From Paracoccus binzhouensis (GTDB lineage Bacteria > Pseudomonadota > Alphaproteobacteria > Rhodobacterales > Rhodobacteraceae): a stretch of 44,025 bases of DNA. The notes beneath the pieces are model-generated. The model saw only the letters and a list, made by a program, of their open reading frames with translations. It was not told the origin of the DNA and did not search any database. The DNA lies in assembly GCF_016446475.1 (NCBI RefSeq), contig NZ_JAEHFP010000022.1:1-44025 (forward strand). Reading direction: 5' to 3'. The position numbers were made by a program, and so were the translations under genes. Below, in pieces: positions 7,252 through 17,087 of the stretch; the first letter of the stretch is position 1, and each line of letters begins with the position of its first letter.

Positions 7252-8304
7252 TCAGATGCGGCCGATCTTCTGCGGCAGCAGCACGGTGAAGCGGCTGCCT
7301 TGGCCACGCTGGCTTTCGATGCGCAGCCGGCCGCGATGGCGGTTGACGATATGCTTGACGATGGCCAGCCCCAGCCCGGTGCCGCCCTGCTCGCGCGAGC
7401 GATGCGTGTCCACCCGATAGAAGCGTTCGGTCAGCCGTGGCAGGTGCTGAGGGTCGATGCCCTCGCCCCGGTCGGCGACGCAGACCGACCAGGCCGGGCC
7501 GCGCAGCACCGGCTCGTGCTCGAGGTGCTGCAGCGTCACGGTGACAACGCCGCCGGCACCGCCGTATTTCACCGCGTTCTCGATCAGGTTGTGGAAGACC
7601 TGCACCAGCTGGTCGGAATCGCCGGGCAGCGTCACCTGGCGCTCGGCACCCTGCAGCTCCAGCCGCACCCCGGCCGCCTCGGCTGCCGGGGCCAGCGTCG
7701 CCACCACGCCGCGCAGCAGGCCCGCCAGTTCGATGCTCTGCGCCGGCCGGCGACGCTCGTCCTGCTCGACGCGGCTCAGGGACAGCAGGTCGGCGATCAG
7801 CCGGTTCATGCGCCCGGCCTCGCGCTCCATGATGTCGAAGAAACGGTCGCGCGCCGCGGCATCGTTGCGCGCAGGGCCGCGCAGCGTCTCGATGAAGCCC
7901 ATCAGCGCGGTCAGTGGCGTGCGCAGCTCGTGGCTGACATTGGCGACGAAATCGCGCCGCATCAGCTCGGTCTCCTCGTCGCGCGAGCGGTCCTCGATCG
8001 CCACGGCCGCACCGCTCAGGCCCGGGGCGTCCAGCGCCGTCACCGTGACCTCGCAGAACACCCGCCGTTCGGTAGCGCCCAGCGTCAGCGTCAGCCGCGC
8101 CCGGTCCTGCCCGGACAGCACCGCGTCCAGCGCCGCGTTCACCTCGGGGTGGCGCAGCACGGTGACGAAGGGCCGGCCGCTGGGCGCCGGCCCCAGCAGC
8201 GCCTCGGCCAGCTCGTTGGCGCCGATGATGCGCGCCTGGCGGTCCACGGCCAGCATCGGCACCGGCACCGCCCGCAGCAGCGCGTGAAGCCGCGCCTCGA
8301 TCAT
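7252..8304 (-). CDS. phoR: PhoR-like sensor histidine kinase, apparently soluble
   Basis: A 350-residue kinase. A PAS domain starts almost at once (VPMLAVDRQARIIGANELAE), then the dimerisation/phosphoacceptor helix FVANVSHELRTPLTAL with His125, N box NLIENAVKYG, G1 DRGEGI, F region ERFYRVD and G2 GGTGLGLAIVKH. The order and sequence match phosphate-regulon PhoR kinases, but the two N-terminal membrane segments of many PhoR proteins are absent and no phoB, pst or phoU gene is nearby. The ATG at 8304 overlaps the carbonic-anhydrase stop. The PhoR name is my best family match, not proven. Confidence 0.85.
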   Translation of the reverse strand: MIEARLHALLRAVPVPMLAVDRQARIIGANELAEALLGPAPSGRPFVTVLRHPEVNAALDAVLSGQDRARLTLTLGATERRVFCEVTVTALDAPGLSGAAVAIEDRSRDEETELMRRDFVANVSHELRTPLTALMGFIETLRGPARNDAAARDRFFDIMEREAGRMNRLIADLLSLSRVEQDERRRPAQSIELAGLLRGVVATLAPAAEAAGVRLELQGAERQVTLPGDSDQLVQVFHNLIENAVKYGGAGGVVTVTLQHLEHEPVLRGPAWSVCVADRGEGIDPQHLPRLTERFYRVDTHRSREQGGTGLGLAIVKHIVNRHRGRLRIESQRGQGSRFTVLLPQKIGRI

Positions 8305-8828
8305 CCCTCGAAGGCCTGGGTCAGCCCCCTGCGATAGCGGGCGGCGTTGCGGTTGTAGCCCTCGGCCGATTTCAGCAGTTGCGCCCGGGCGATGTCGTCC
8401 AGCTCGCGCACGATCTTGCCGGGCGCCCCCATGACCAGCGCGCCGGGCGGAATCACCTTGCCCTCGGCGATCAGCGCCCCGGCCCCGATCAGCGCGCCGG
8501 CGCCGATGCGGGCGCCGTTCAGGATGATCGCCCCCATGCCGATCAGCGCCCCGTCCTCGATGGTGCAGCCGTGCAGGATGGCGCGGTGGCCGATGGTGCA
8601 GTTCGCCCCGATGGTCAGCGGATAGCCCATGTCGGTATGGCACACCGCCAGGTCCTGCACGTTCGAGTTGCGGCCGACGCGGATCTCCTCGTTGTCGCCG
8701 CGCAGCACGGCGCCGAACCAGACGCTGGCGCCCGGCTCCAGCACCACCTTGCCCATCAGCTGCGCATCCGGCGCCACCCAGGCGTCCCCGGCGATCTTCG
8801 GCGCGATGCCGTCCAGTTCCCAGATCAT
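8301..8828 (-). CDS. Gamma-class carbonic anhydrase-like hexapeptide protein
   Basis: A 175-residue left-handed beta-helix protein built of hexapeptide repeats (for example [20 protein letters not shown]). The three zinc-ligand histidines of the gamma carbonic anhydrase family are at positions 64 (VCHTD), 81 and 86 (GHRAILHG). Such proteins form trimers; activity toward CO2 varies and some members have other roles. The gene sits between gmk and the phoR-like gene with four-base ATGA overlaps on both sides, so the three are translationally coupled. Confidence 0.92.
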   Translation of the reverse strand: MIWELDGIAPKIAGDAWVAPDAQLMGKVVLEPGASVWFGAVLRGDNEEIRVGRNSNVQDLAVCHTDMGYPLTIGANCTIGHRAILHGCTIEDGALIGMGAIILNGARIGAGALIGAGALIAEGKVIPPGALVMGAPGKIVRELDDIARAQLLKSAEGYNRNAARYRRGLTQAFEG

Positions 8829-9469
8829 GCGCTTTCCTCCTCCATCAGGGCGCGAACGAAGGGACCAAGGCCGACCTGCCGGTCGCGGCGCTGCCGCTCG
8901 GCCTTCAGGATGGTGATCAGGGTTTCGGCGCTGCGGTCCAGGTCGTCATTGACGATCACATAGTCATATTCCGCCCAGTGGCTGATCTCGTTGCGGCTTT
9001 TCTGCATCCGGGTGGCGATCACGTCCGGCGCGTCCTGCCCGCGCGAGACCAGGCGGCGCTCAAGCTCGGTCAGGCTGGGCGGCAGCACGAAGATCGAGAC
9101 GACATGCTTGCCCAGGCTCGAGGCGCGGATCTGCTGGCCGCCCTGCCAGTCCACGTCGAACAGCGTATCGCGCCCGGCGCGCATCGCCGCCTCGACCGGG
9201 CCGCGCGGCGTGCCGTAGAAATTGCCGAAGACCTCGGCATGTTCCAGCATCTCGCCATCCGCAACCATGGCGCGGAATTGCTCGGTGCTGCGGAAATAGT
9301 AATGCTCGCCCTCGACCTCGCCGGGGCGCGGCTTGCGGGTGGTGGCCGAGACGGAAAAGCGCAGCTCCGGATCCCAGTCCATCAGCCGCCGCGCCAGCGT
9401 CGACTTGCCTGCCCCCGAGGGCGAGGACAGGATCACCAGAAGTCCGCTGCGCTCCAGAACCATGCTCAT
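8825..9469 (-). CDS. gmk: Guanylate kinase
   Basis: Phosphorylates GMP (and dGMP) with ATP. 214 residues. P-loop [10 protein letters not shown] near residue 15, GMP-binding region [21 protein letters not shown], and [11 protein letters not shown]. The ATG at 9469 has a good ribosome site (AGGGGAC) just before it; the frame stays open to 9568 but that stretch is Arg/Gly-rich and not like the family. First gene of a tightly coupled group with the gamma carbonic anhydrase and the phoR-like kinase. Confidence 0.96.
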   Translation of the reverse strand: MSMVLERSGLLVILSSPSGAGKSTLARRLMDWDPELRFSVSATTRKPRPGEVEGEHYYFRSTEQFRAMVADGEMLEHAEVFGNFYGTPRGPVEAAMRAGRDTLFDVDWQGGQQIRASSLGKHVVSIFVLPPSLTELERRLVSRGQDAPDVIATRMQKSRNEISHWAEYDYVIVNDDLDRSAETLITILKAERQRRDRQVGLGPFVRALMEEESA

Positions 9470-9659
9470 GTCCCCTGCCGTGCCTCGCGCCGCCTGAATG
9501 GCCTTGCCCGCCAGCCGGGTCAAGCCCCGCCCTGCCGGCGGCCCGCGGCGAACCCGGATTTTAACCATCGGCCCAGAATTCGCTCGGAAAAGATGAAGGA
9601 AGGGTTTAGATTTCAGACAGGAGTTTGTTTTTCCAGGTAAGCAGGTAAGGCCCGGGGCG

Positions 9660-10427
9660 ATGGCGCAGGATCACGGTCAGGACGGGGATCGTCCGCCCAG
9701 GCGGCCGACCGACGGCGCCACGGGCAAGCTGCTGCATCTGGCCGATTACGAGCCGGTGCAGATCGGCCGCATCCTGGGCGAGCTGCGCGGCTATTGGGAG
9801 GGGCTGCGCCAGGGCCGCGCCATTCCCGCCCGCGGCGATGTCGAGCCGCGCGGCATCCGCCGGGCGCTGGACTATGCCTTCATCCTGGAACGCATCGCGC
9901 CGGGCGCGGCACGCTTTCGCCTGGCCGGGCGGCACCTGATCGACCTGATGGGCATGGAGGTGCGCGGCATGCCGCTTTGCGCCTTCCTGAACACCAGTTC
10001 GCGCGGCCGGCTGTCGGACGTGCTGGAAAGCGTCTTCCGCGGCCCGCAGATCGCCGAGATCGACCTCGATTCCCCCGCCTCCTACGGCCGGCCCGGGCTG
10101 CGCGGCCGGATGCTGCTCCTGCCGCTGCGCTCGGACCTGGGCGACGTGTCACGGGCGCTTGGCTGCCTGATCAGCGAAGGCGAGTTCGGCCAGAGCCCGC
10201 GCCGCTTCGACCTGGTCGGCGACCGGCAATGCCCGGTCATCCCGGGGGCCAGGGTGCTGGAGCCCTCGCCCTCGCGCCCGGGTTTCGACGAAGCGCCGGC
10301 GCGCTGGCAGGCAAGCCTGCCCGCCCAGCCCCGCCCGTCCGAATCTGCCACGCCCGAGGAACGCCGGGCGCGGTTCCGCGTCATCGAGGGCGTCCCGCCG
10401 CCCCGGCCGCGCGGCCCACGCTTCTGA
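9660..10427 (+). CDS. PAS-domain protein (PAS_5 type), function unknown
   Basis: A 255-residue soluble protein. The middle (about residues 25-175) looks like the PAS_5 domain found in alphaproteobacteria: [20 protein letters not shown], then [20 protein letters not shown] and [18 protein letters not shown]. The last 70 residues are Pro/Arg-rich and probably disordered. No output domain is visible, so it may act through partner proteins. Start ATG 9660 follows two AGGTAAG repeats. The 190 bases before it, back to gmk, hold no other gene. A 17-bp tandem duplication spans its stop codon. Confidence 0.8.
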   Translation: MAQDHGQDGDRPPRRPTDGATGKLLHLADYEPVQIGRILGELRGYWEGLRQGRAIPARGDVEPRGIRRALDYAFILERIAPGAARFRLAGRHLIDLMGMEVRGMPLCAFLNTSSRGRLSDVLESVFRGPQIAEIDLDSPASYGRPGLRGRMLLLPLRSDLGDVSRALGCLISEGEFGQSPRRFDLVGDRQCPVIPGARVLEPSPSRPGFDEAPARWQASLPAQPRPSESATPEERRARFRVIEGVPPPRPRGPRF

Positions 10428-10450
10428 CCACGGCACGCTTCTGACCACGG
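10417..10450 (+). repeat. Perfect 17-bp tandem duplication over a stop codon
   Basis: CACGCTTCTGACCACGG occurs at 10417-10433 and again at 10434-10450. The first copy contains the stop codon of the PAS gene (10425-10427); the second is just downstream. Confidence 0.9.
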
Positions 10451-10471
10451 CAAAGGCCCGCACGAAAACGA

Positions 10472-10492
10472 GCGGCAGAGGCCCTGCCCCGC
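10472..10492 (-). terminator. Candidate terminator of aroG
   Basis: A GCGGCAG/CTGCC(CC)GC hairpin about 32 bases past the aroG stop on the minus strand, followed in that direction by CTCGTTTTC. Weak stem and short T-run, so a tentative call. Confidence 0.35.
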
Positions 10493-10523
10493 CGCCCGAT
10501 CCTGTCTCGCGCCTTCCGCCCGC

Positions 10524-11930
10524 TCAGCCCGCCTTGGCCTGCCTGGAGCCGTTGACGCGGCGGTTGCGCAGTTCCTCGGCCACCAGAAAGGCCAGTTCCA
10601 GCGACTGGCTGGCGTTCAGCCGCGGGTCGCAGGCGGTGTGATAGCGGTCCGACAGGTCCTCGTCGGTCACGGCGCGCACGCCGCCGGTGCATTCAGTCAC
10701 GTCCTGGCCGGTCATCTCGAAATGCACGCCGCCGGGAATGGTGCCCTCGGCGCGGTGCACGGCGAAGAATTCGCGCACCTCGCGCAGCACCGAATCGAAG
10801 GGCCGGGTCTTGTAGCCCGAGGCCGACTTGATGGTGTTGCCGTGCATCGGATCGCAGGACCAGACGACATTCGCGCCCTCTTCCCGCACTGCCTTGATCA
10901 GCCGCGGCAGGTGGTCGCCGACCGCGCCGGCGCCGAAGCGGGCGATCAGCGTCAGCCGGCCGGGCTCGTTTTCCGGGTTCAGCCGCGCGATCAGCCCCTT
11001 GAGGTCGCTGTCGCTGATCGAGGGGCCGCATTTCAGCCCGATCGGGTTCTGCACGCCGCGGCAGAATTCGACATGCGCGCCATCGACCTGGCGGGTGCGG
11101 TCGCCGATCCAGATCATGTGGCCCGAGCCCGCGACCGGCAGGCCGGTGGTCGAATCGATGCGGGCCAGCGCCTCCTCGTATTCCAGCAGCAGGGCCTCGT
11201 GACTGGTGTAGAAATCCACCTTGCCCAGGTCATGCGCGGTTTCCGAGGTCACGCCGGCGGCGGCCATGAAGGCCATGGCGTCGCTGATGCGGTCGGCGAT
11301 GTCGCGGTAGCGCGCGGCTTCCTCGCCGCCGGTGAAGTCGCTGATCCAGCTTTGCACCCGATGCATGTCGGCATAGCCGCCGGTCGAGAAGGCGCGCAAC
11401 AGGTTCAGCGAGGCCGCGGCCTGGGTATAGGCGGCCAGCATCCGCTGCGGATCGGGAATGCGCGCCTCGGGGGTGAAGTCGAAGCCGTTGATGATGTCGC
11501 CGCGATAGCTGGGCAGTTCCTGCCCGCCCAGAACCTCGGTGGGCGCGCTGCGCGGCTTGGCGAACTGGCCGGCCATGCGGCCGACCTTGACCACCGGCAG
11601 CTGCGCGCCCCAGGTCAGCACCACCGCCATCTGCAGCATCACCTTGAAGGTGTCGCGGATGTTGTCGGCCGAGAATTCGGCGAAGCTTTCGGCGCAGTCG
11701 CCGCCCTGCAGCAGGAAGGCGCGGCCGGCCGCGACCTCGCCCAGCGAGGCCTTCAGGCGGCGCGCCTCGCCGGCGAAGACCAGCGGCGGATACTTGGCCA
11801 GCTGCGCCTCGACGGCGGCGACGGCGGCGGGGTCGGGATAGTCAGGCATCTGGACGCGCGGATAGGCGCGCCAGCCACGCTTGTCCCATGCCTGTGCCGG
11901 GGTCGCGGAACTGGAATGCGTCGGTGCCAT
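10524..11930 (-). CDS. aroG: 3-deoxy-7-phosphoheptulonate synthase, class II
   Basis: Condenses phosphoenolpyruvate and erythrose 4-phosphate to start the shikimate pathway. 468 residues, the plant-like class II (AroA-II) type. Landmarks: [60 protein letters not shown] and [15 protein letters not shown], with the metal-ligand Cys, His and Glu of this class. The ATG at 11930 has AAGGAT upstream. The gene is divergent from the GlxA-type regulator across 117 bases; no aromatic-pathway gene is adjacent. Confidence 0.95.
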   Translation of the reverse strand: MAPTHSSSATPAQAWDKRGWRAYPRVQMPDYPDPAAVAAVEAQLAKYPPLVFAGEARRLKASLGEVAAGRAFLLQGGDCAESFAEFSADNIRDTFKVMLQMAVVLTWGAQLPVVKVGRMAGQFAKPRSAPTEVLGGQELPSYRGDIINGFDFTPEARIPDPQRMLAAYTQAAASLNLLRAFSTGGYADMHRVQSWISDFTGGEEAARYRDIADRISDAMAFMAAAGVTSETAHDLGKVDFYTSHEALLLEYEEALARIDSTTGLPVAGSGHMIWIGDRTRQVDGAHVEFCRGVQNPIGLKCGPSISDSDLKGLIARLNPENEPGRLTLIARFGAGAVGDHLPRLIKAVREEGANVVWSCDPMHGNTIKSASGYKTRPFDSVLREVREFFAVHRAEGTIPGGVHFEMTGQDVTECTGGVRAVTDEDLSDRYHTACDPRLNASQSLELAFLVAEELRNRRVNGSRQAKAG

Positions 11931-12047
11931 GATCCTATCCTTCATGTGATCGGTGATCGCCATATAGAGACTGCGGGGACAAAGGAAAAGCCTTGCGCGC
12001 GCCGGCATTGCCTGCTGATCTGCCCGGGCAGAAGACGCGCGACCGAC

Positions 12048-13064
12048 ATGCCAGACCCCGATCCAGCAGTCCCTCCTTCCGACGGGCCGGTTCCACCCCC
12101 CGCCGCGGCGCCTGCGCAGCGCTACGTCTTCCTGCTTCTGGACCGCTTCACCCTGGTCTCCTTCGCCGCGGCGATCGAGCCGCTGCGGCTGGCCAACCGC
12201 CTGGCCGGGCGGACGCTCTACGACTGGCGGCTGGTCGGCGAACAGGGCGGCGGGCAGGCCGCCGCCTGCTCGAACGGCACCCGCATCATGCTCGACGGCG
12301 GCCTGGCCGACACCGCCCGCGGCGACACCATCCTGGTCTGCGGCGGCCTCGACATCGCCCGCGCCGCCACCCGCCCGGTGCTGGCCTGGCTGCGGCGCGA
12401 GGCCCGGCGCGGCACCCGCATCGGCGCCCTCTGCACCGGCGCCTGGGTGCTGGCCGAGGCCGGGCTGCTCGACGGCCGCCGCTGCACCATCCACTGGGAG
12501 AACCAGGACGGATTCGCCGAGAAGTTCCCCGACGCCACCCTGATCCGCACCGTCTTCGTCGAGGACGGCAACCGCCTCACCGCCGCCGGCGGCACCGCCG
12601 CCATCGACCTGATGCTGCGCCAGATCGCCCGCGACCACGGCCAGGACCTGGCCGGGCGGGTCGCCGACCAGATGATCCACACCGCCATCCGCTCGGAAGA
12701 GGACGACCAGCGCCTGGCCGCCCCCGCCCGCATCGCCGCCCGCCATCCGCGGCTGGCCCAGGTGCTGGCCCGGATGGAGGCGCATATCGAGGATCCGGTC
12801 AGCCCGGCGCGGCTGGCCGCCGAGGCCGGGCTGTCGCCGCGCCAGCTCGAACGGCTCTTCGCCCGCCATCTCGGCCGCTCGCCCAAGCGCTATTACATGG
12901 AGCTGCGGCTGGAACGCGCCCGCCACCTGCTGGTCCAGACCGAGATGAGCATGATCGAGATCGCCCTCGCCTGCGGCTTCGCAAGCACCGCCCATTTCTC
13001 GAAATGCTACCGCGCAGCCTATGGCAGCACACCCTATCGACAAAGAGAAGCCGAAAGCCGGTAG
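12048..13064 (+). CDS. GlxA-family transcriptional regulator (AraC type with DJ-1/PfpI domain)
   Basis: A 338-residue regulator. Residues about 25-190 form a DJ-1/PfpI-like domain ([40 protein letters not shown]), and the C-terminal 100 residues form two AraC helix-turn-helices ([20 protein letters not shown] and [20 protein letters not shown]). Characterised relatives (GbdR, CdhR, ArgR-type of Pseudomonas) control catabolism of glycine betaine, carnitine or arginine, so a nitrogenous ligand is plausible but unproven. No catabolic operon adjoins it. Its TAG stop is part of a hairpin shared with the glmS stop. Confidence 0.88.
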   Translation: MPDPDPAVPPSDGPVPPPAAAPAQRYVFLLLDRFTLVSFAAAIEPLRLANRLAGRTLYDWRLVGEQGGGQAAACSNGTRIMLDGGLADTARGDTILVCGGLDIARAATRPVLAWLRREARRGTRIGALCTGAWVLAEAGLLDGRRCTIHWENQDGFAEKFPDATLIRTVFVEDGNRLTAAGGTAAIDLMLRQIARDHGQDLAGRVADQMIHTAIRSEEDDQRLAAPARIAARHPRLAQVLARMEAHIEDPVSPARLAAEAGLSPRQLERLFARHLGRSPKRYYMELRLERARHLLVQTEMSMIEIALACGFASTAHFSKCYRAAYGSTPYRQREAESR

Positions 13065-13081
13065 GGGGACGGCCCCCCCTA
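13062..13081. terminator. Hairpin made from the two stop codons of convergent genes
   Basis: TAGGGGG (13062-13068), a six-base loop, CCCCCTA (13075-13081). The TAG is the stop of the GlxA-type gene and the CTA is the glmS stop read on the other strand. The gap between the two genes is only 14 bases. Terminator function is inferred. Confidence 0.5.
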
Positions 13082-14896
13082 TTCCACCGTCACCGATTTC
13101 GCCAGGTTGCGCGGCTGGTCCACGTCGGTGCCCTTGGCCACCGCCGCGAAATAGGCCAGGTATTGCATCGGCACGGCGTAAAGGATCGGCTGGAACAGCC
13201 CGCCGCCCGAGGGCATCGCCAGACCGGCCCGCACGCCATGGCCGCCGCTCGCCAGCCCCTCGGCATCCGAGATCAGCAGCACCTGGCCGTGCCGCGCCAT
13301 GACCTCCTGCATGTTCGAGACGGTCTTCTCGAACAGCCCATCGCGCGGCGCCAGCACCACCACCGGCACGTTGCGGTCGATCAGCGCGATCGGTCCGTGC
13401 TTCAATTCGCCCGAGGCATAGCCCTCGGCATGGATATAGCTGAGTTCCTTGAGCTTCAGCGCGCCTTCCAGCGCCACCGGGTAAAGCGGGCCGCGGCCCA
13501 GATACAGCACGTCCTGCGCCTCGGAAAGCCAGCCGGCCAGGCGGCGGCATTCATCGCCTACCGCCAGTGCCTGGTTCAGCAGCCCCGGCAGCGCCCGCAG
13601 GTCGGCGAGATGCGCCGCCAGCTCGGCCTCCGTCAGCCGGCCGCGATCCCGCGCCGCCTTCAGCGCCAGCACCGCCAGCACCGCCAGCTGGCAGGTGAAG
13701 GCCTTCGAGGAGGCCACGCCGACCTCGATCCCGGCCAAAGTCGGCAGGGCGATGTCGGCGTCGCGGGCGATGGCCGAGGTGCCGACATTCACCACGCCGA
13801 CCGTGCGCGCCACCTTGTCGCGGGCATAATGCAGCGCCGCCAGCGTGTCCGCCGTCTCGCCCGACTGGCTGACGAAGATCGCCCAGCTTTGCGGCGAGAG
13901 CGGCGGCTCGCGATAGCGGAACTCGGAGGCCACATCCAGGTCGCAGGGCAGGCCGGCGAGGCTCTCGAACCAGTAGCGCGCCACATGCGCGGCATAGAAG
14001 GCGGTGCCGCAGCCGACCAGCGTCAGCCGGTCCACCTCGCGGAAATCCAGCGCCTCAGGCAGGACGATGCGGTCGCCCTTGATGTAGTGGTTCAGCGCAT
14101 CGCCCAAAACAACCGGTTGTTCCGCGATCTCCTTGGCCATGAAATGCCGGTAGCCGCCCTTGTCGATCTGCGTCGCGCCCACGTCGATCTGCTGGATCTC
14201 GCGATTGGCGGGACACCCCTCGGCATCGAAGATCTCGGCCCCCGCGCGGCGGATGACGGCGTGGTCGCCGTCCTCCAGATAGGTGATCCGGTCGGTGAAG
14301 GGCGCCAGCGCCACCGCGTCCGAGCCGATGAACATCTCGCCCGCGCCATGGCCCACCGCCAGCGGGCTGCCCTTGCGCGCCGCGACCATCAGGTCGGGCT
14401 CGCCCTCGAACAGGAAGGCCAGCGCAAAGGCGCCGTGCAGGCGCGCCAGCGTCGCCCGCGCCGCCTCGATGGGGCCGAGGCCCTGGCCCATGTGCCAGGC
14501 GGTCAGCAGCGCCACCGTCTCGGTATCGGTCTGCGATTCCGGCTGCAGCCCCAGCGCCACCACCTCGTCGCGGAGCTCGCGGAAATTCTCGATGATGCCG
14601 TTATGGACCACCGCGACGGGGCCGCGGCGATGCGGATGGGCATTGGCCTCGGTCGCGGCGCCATGGGTGGCCCAGCGGGTATGGCCGATGCCGGCATGAC
14701 CGGCCAGCGGCTCATGCACCAGCCGGTCGGACAGGTTCACCAGCTTGCCCACCGCCCGGCGGCGGTCCAGCCGGCCCGCCGCGTCCACCGTCGCCACGCC
14801 GGCGCTGTCATAGCCGCGATATTCCAGCCGCTTCAGCGCCTCGACCAGTTGCGGCGAAACCTCGTGATCGCCCAGGATGCCGATGATGCCGCACAT
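13079..14896 (-). CDS. glmS: Glutamine-fructose-6-phosphate aminotransferase (isomerizing)
   Basis: Makes glucosamine 6-phosphate from fructose 6-phosphate and glutamine, the entry to UDP-GlcNAc. 605 residues. Cys2 of MCGIIGILG is the glutaminase nucleophile; the glutaminase domain has [13 protein letters not shown] and HTRWATHG. Two SIS sugar-isomerase domains follow ([51 protein letters not shown]), and the C-terminus is NLAKSVTVE, the conserved active-site tail. It begins one base after the glmU stop, so the two are one operon. No glmS ribozyme is expected or seen in the one-base gap. Confidence 0.97.
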   Translation of the reverse strand: MCGIIGILGDHEVSPQLVEALKRLEYRGYDSAGVATVDAAGRLDRRRAVGKLVNLSDRLVHEPLAGHAGIGHTRWATHGAATEANAHPHRRGPVAVVHNGIIENFRELRDEVVALGLQPESQTDTETVALLTAWHMGQGLGPIEAARATLARLHGAFALAFLFEGEPDLMVAARKGSPLAVGHGAGEMFIGSDAVALAPFTDRITYLEDGDHAVIRRAGAEIFDAEGCPANREIQQIDVGATQIDKGGYRHFMAKEIAEQPVVLGDALNHYIKGDRIVLPEALDFREVDRLTLVGCGTAFYAAHVARYWFESLAGLPCDLDVASEFRYREPPLSPQSWAIFVSQSGETADTLAALHYARDKVARTVGVVNVGTSAIARDADIALPTLAGIEVGVASSKAFTCQLAVLAVLALKAARDRGRLTEAELAAHLADLRALPGLLNQALAVGDECRRLAGWLSEAQDVLYLGRGPLYPVALEGALKLKELSYIHAEGYASGELKHGPIALIDRNVPVVVLAPRDGLFEKTVSNMQEVMARHGQVLLISDAEGLASGGHGVRAGLAMPSGGGLFQPILYAVPMQYLAYFAAVAKGTDVDQPRNLAKSVTVE

Positions 14897-14897
14897 G

Positions 14898-16238
14898 TCA
14901 GTTCCCCTTCTTCTGGCGCAGCGCCTGCATCAGCCGCGTGGCAAGGCCGGGCCTGGTGACCTGGCGCGCACGGCCCAGCGCCAGCGCATCGTCCGGCACG
15001 TCCTCGGTGATGACCGAGCCCGAGCCGGTCATCGCCCGCGCGCCCACCCGCACCGGCGCCACCAGCATGGTGTCCGAGCCGATGAAGGCATGGGCGCCGA
15101 TCTCGGTCCGGTGCTTGCCGACGCCGTCATAGTTGCAGGTGATGGTGCCGGCGCCGATATTCGTGGCCTCGCCGATATGGGCGTCGCCCAGATAGGTCAG
15201 GTGGCCGACCTTGACGCCCTCGTCCAGCACGGCGTTCTTGATCTCGACGAAATTGCCGACATGCACGTCGCCGCCCAGCTCGGCGCCGGGCCGCAGCCGT
15301 GCAAAGGGGCCGACGGTGGCACCGGCGCTGACATGGCAGCCTTCCAGATGGCAGAAGGGCAGGATCTCGGCGCCGCTTTCGACGGTCACGCCGGGGCCGA
15401 AGACCACGTTCTGCCCGATCACCGCGTCGCGGCCGATGCAGGTGTCCAGCGCGAACCAGACCGTCGCCGGATCGGCCAGTGTCACGCCATCCTCCAGCGC
15501 CCGGGCGCGGGCGCGGGCCTGGAAGGCGGCCTCGGCCTGCGCCAGTTCGGCGCGGGTGTTGATCCCCAGCGTCTCGGCTTCGTCGCAGGTCACCACCTCG
15601 ACCCGGCGGCCGGCGGCACGGGCCAGTTCGGGAATGTCGGTCAGGTAATATTCGCCGGCCGCGTTGCGATTGCCGATCCGCGGCAGGAACTCGCGCAGGA
15701 GCGCCGCATCCGCCGCCAGCACGCCGGAATTGACCAGGCGGATCGCCCGCGTCGCCTCGTCCGCGTCCTTGTATTCGACGATGCGCTCCAGCCCCTCGGG
15801 GCCGGTGACGAGGCGGCCGTAGCGGCCGGGATCGGCGGCCTCGAAGCCCAGCACCACCACGTCGGCGGGATGGGCGGCAAGGTTCTCCAGCGTCTCCTCG
15901 CCGATGAAGGGGGTATCGCCGTAAAGCACGATCACCCGGCCCTCGAAGCCTTCCAGCAGCGGCAGGGCCTGGCGCACGGCATGGGCGGTGCCGAGCTGCT
16001 CTTCCTGCAGGGCGATGCGTGCCTCGGGGTCCAGCTTCGCCACCGCCTCGGCCACCGCCTCGGCGCCATGGCCGGCGACGACGATCACCGCCTCGGGTTC
16101 CAGCAGGCGGCCGGTGGCCAGCGCGTGGCCGACCAGCGGCACGCCGCCCAGCCGGTGCAGCACCTTGGGCAGATCCGACTGCATGCGGCTGCCCTGGCCG
16201 GCGGCCAGCACGATCAGCGCGACGGGTTTCTCGGTCAT
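14898..16238 (-). CDS. glmU: Bifunctional UDP-GlcNAc pyrophosphorylase / glucosamine-1-phosphate acetyltransferase
   Basis: Last two steps of UDP-GlcNAc synthesis. 446 residues. The N-terminal uridylyltransferase domain has VLAAGQGSRMQSDLPKVLH and LYGDTPFI; the C-terminal left-handed beta-helix acetyltransferase domain has hexapeptide repeats and FVEIKNAVLDEG, GAGTITCNYDG and HAFIGSDTMLVAPV. First gene of the glmU-glmS operon, divergent from gph across 104 bases that should hold both promoters. Confidence 0.97.
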   Translation of the reverse strand: MTEKPVALIVLAAGQGSRMQSDLPKVLHRLGGVPLVGHALATGRLLEPEAVIVVAGHGAEAVAEAVAKLDPEARIALQEEQLGTAHAVRQALPLLEGFEGRVIVLYGDTPFIGEETLENLAAHPADVVVLGFEAADPGRYGRLVTGPEGLERIVEYKDADEATRAIRLVNSGVLAADAALLREFLPRIGNRNAAGEYYLTDIPELARAAGRRVEVVTCDEAETLGINTRAELAQAEAAFQARARARALEDGVTLADPATVWFALDTCIGRDAVIGQNVVFGPGVTVESGAEILPFCHLEGCHVSAGATVGPFARLRPGAELGGDVHVGNFVEIKNAVLDEGVKVGHLTYLGDAHIGEATNIGAGTITCNYDGVGKHRTEIGAHAFIGSDTMLVAPVRVGARAMTGSGSVITEDVPDDALALGRARQVTRPGLATRLMQALRQKKGN

Positions 16239-16342
16239 CTCTGCCCTCTTGCCTGTTCCTTATCCTTGCCGGGCGTTCTACCTAGAGGGCGGCGGTGGGG
16301 AAAGGCCCCCGCGGATCAAACATCTTGACGGAAGGTTACAGC

Positions 16343-17020
16343 ATGGCGGGAACGGTGGTCTTCGATCTGGACGGGACGCTGGCCGATACGTCCGGCGACC
16401 TGATCGCGGCGGCCAATGCCTGCTTCCACGCGCGTGGCCTCGGCGCGCTTCTGGATCCTGTCGAGGACGCACTGGTCGCCTTCCATGGCGGCCGCGCCAT
16501 GCTGCGCGCCGGCTATGCGCGGCTGCCCGGCGACACCATCCTGCCCCCCGGCGCCGAGGAGGAGGATTACCCGCGCCTGCTGGATCATTACGGCCAGGCC
16601 ATCGCCATCCACACCCGGCTTTATCCGGGGGCCGAGGCGGCGCTGGACCGGCTGGCCGAGGCCGGCCACCGGCTGGCGGTCTGCACCAACAAGCCCGCCG
16701 CGCTGGCCGAGACCTTGCTGCGCGAGCTGGGCATCCGCGACCGTTTCGCGGCGATGATCGGCGCCGACACGCTGCCGGTGCGCAAGCCCGATCCCCGGCC
16801 CTATCAGGCGGCGGTGCAGGCCGCCGGCGGCGCGCTGGCGCGGTCCTTCCTGGTGGGGGATACGGAAACCGACCGCAAGACCGCGGCGGCGGCGGGGGTC
16901 AGGGTGGCGCTGGTGGCCTTCGGCCCAGAGGGAGCGGGGCTGGCCCGGCTGGCGCCCGAGGCGATGCTGCGGCATTACGACGACCTGCCCGGACTGGCCG
17001 AGGCATGGCTGGCGGGCTGA
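16343..17020 (+). CDS. gph: Phosphoglycolate phosphatase-like HAD hydrolase
   Basis: A 225-residue HAD phosphatase; family role is to dephosphorylate 2-phosphoglycolate from DNA repair or photorespiration-like metabolism. Motif I FDLDGTLADTSGDL (Asp8, Asp10), motif II VCTNKP, motif III lysine in VRKPDPRPY, motif IV VGDTETDRKTA. The ATG at 16343 has GGAAGG upstream. The frame is open back to 16295 but the extra residues are not family-like. Substrate is assigned by overall resemblance; other small phosphates are possible. Confidence 0.85.
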   Translation: MAGTVVFDLDGTLADTSGDLIAAANACFHARGLGALLDPVEDALVAFHGGRAMLRAGYARLPGDTILPPGAEEEDYPRLLDHYGQAIAIHTRLYPGAEAALDRLAEAGHRLAVCTNKPAALAETLLRELGIRDRFAAMIGADTLPVRKPDPRPYQAAVQAAGGALARSFLVGDTETDRKTAAAAGVRVALVAFGPEGAGLARLAPEAMLRHYDDLPGLAEAWLAG

Positions 17021-17045
17021 AACCGGATTTCAGGACAAGTTTCAA

Positions 17046-17064
17046 GGGGGGCCGCCGGCCCCCC
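17046..17064. terminator. Strong hairpin between convergent gph and bfr
   Basis: GGGGGGCC, loop GCC, GGCCCCCC, an 8-bp perfect stem 25 bases after the gph stop and 23 bases after the bfr stop on the other strand. No U-run, but the position suits a bidirectional terminator. Confidence 0.6.
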
Positions 17065-17087
17065 ATGCGCGGAAGGGATCCGCAGGC

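Noticed and set aside
14894..14900. Possible glmS ribozyme before glmS
   Set aside because: The glmU stop and glmS start are one base apart; there is no space for it, and the ribozyme is characteristic of Gram-positive bacteria.
11993..14959. A 988-codon plus-strand frame over the GlxA-type gene and glmS
   Set aside because: It is out of frame with the regulator and antisense to glmS; low-complexity Arg/Pro/His composition.
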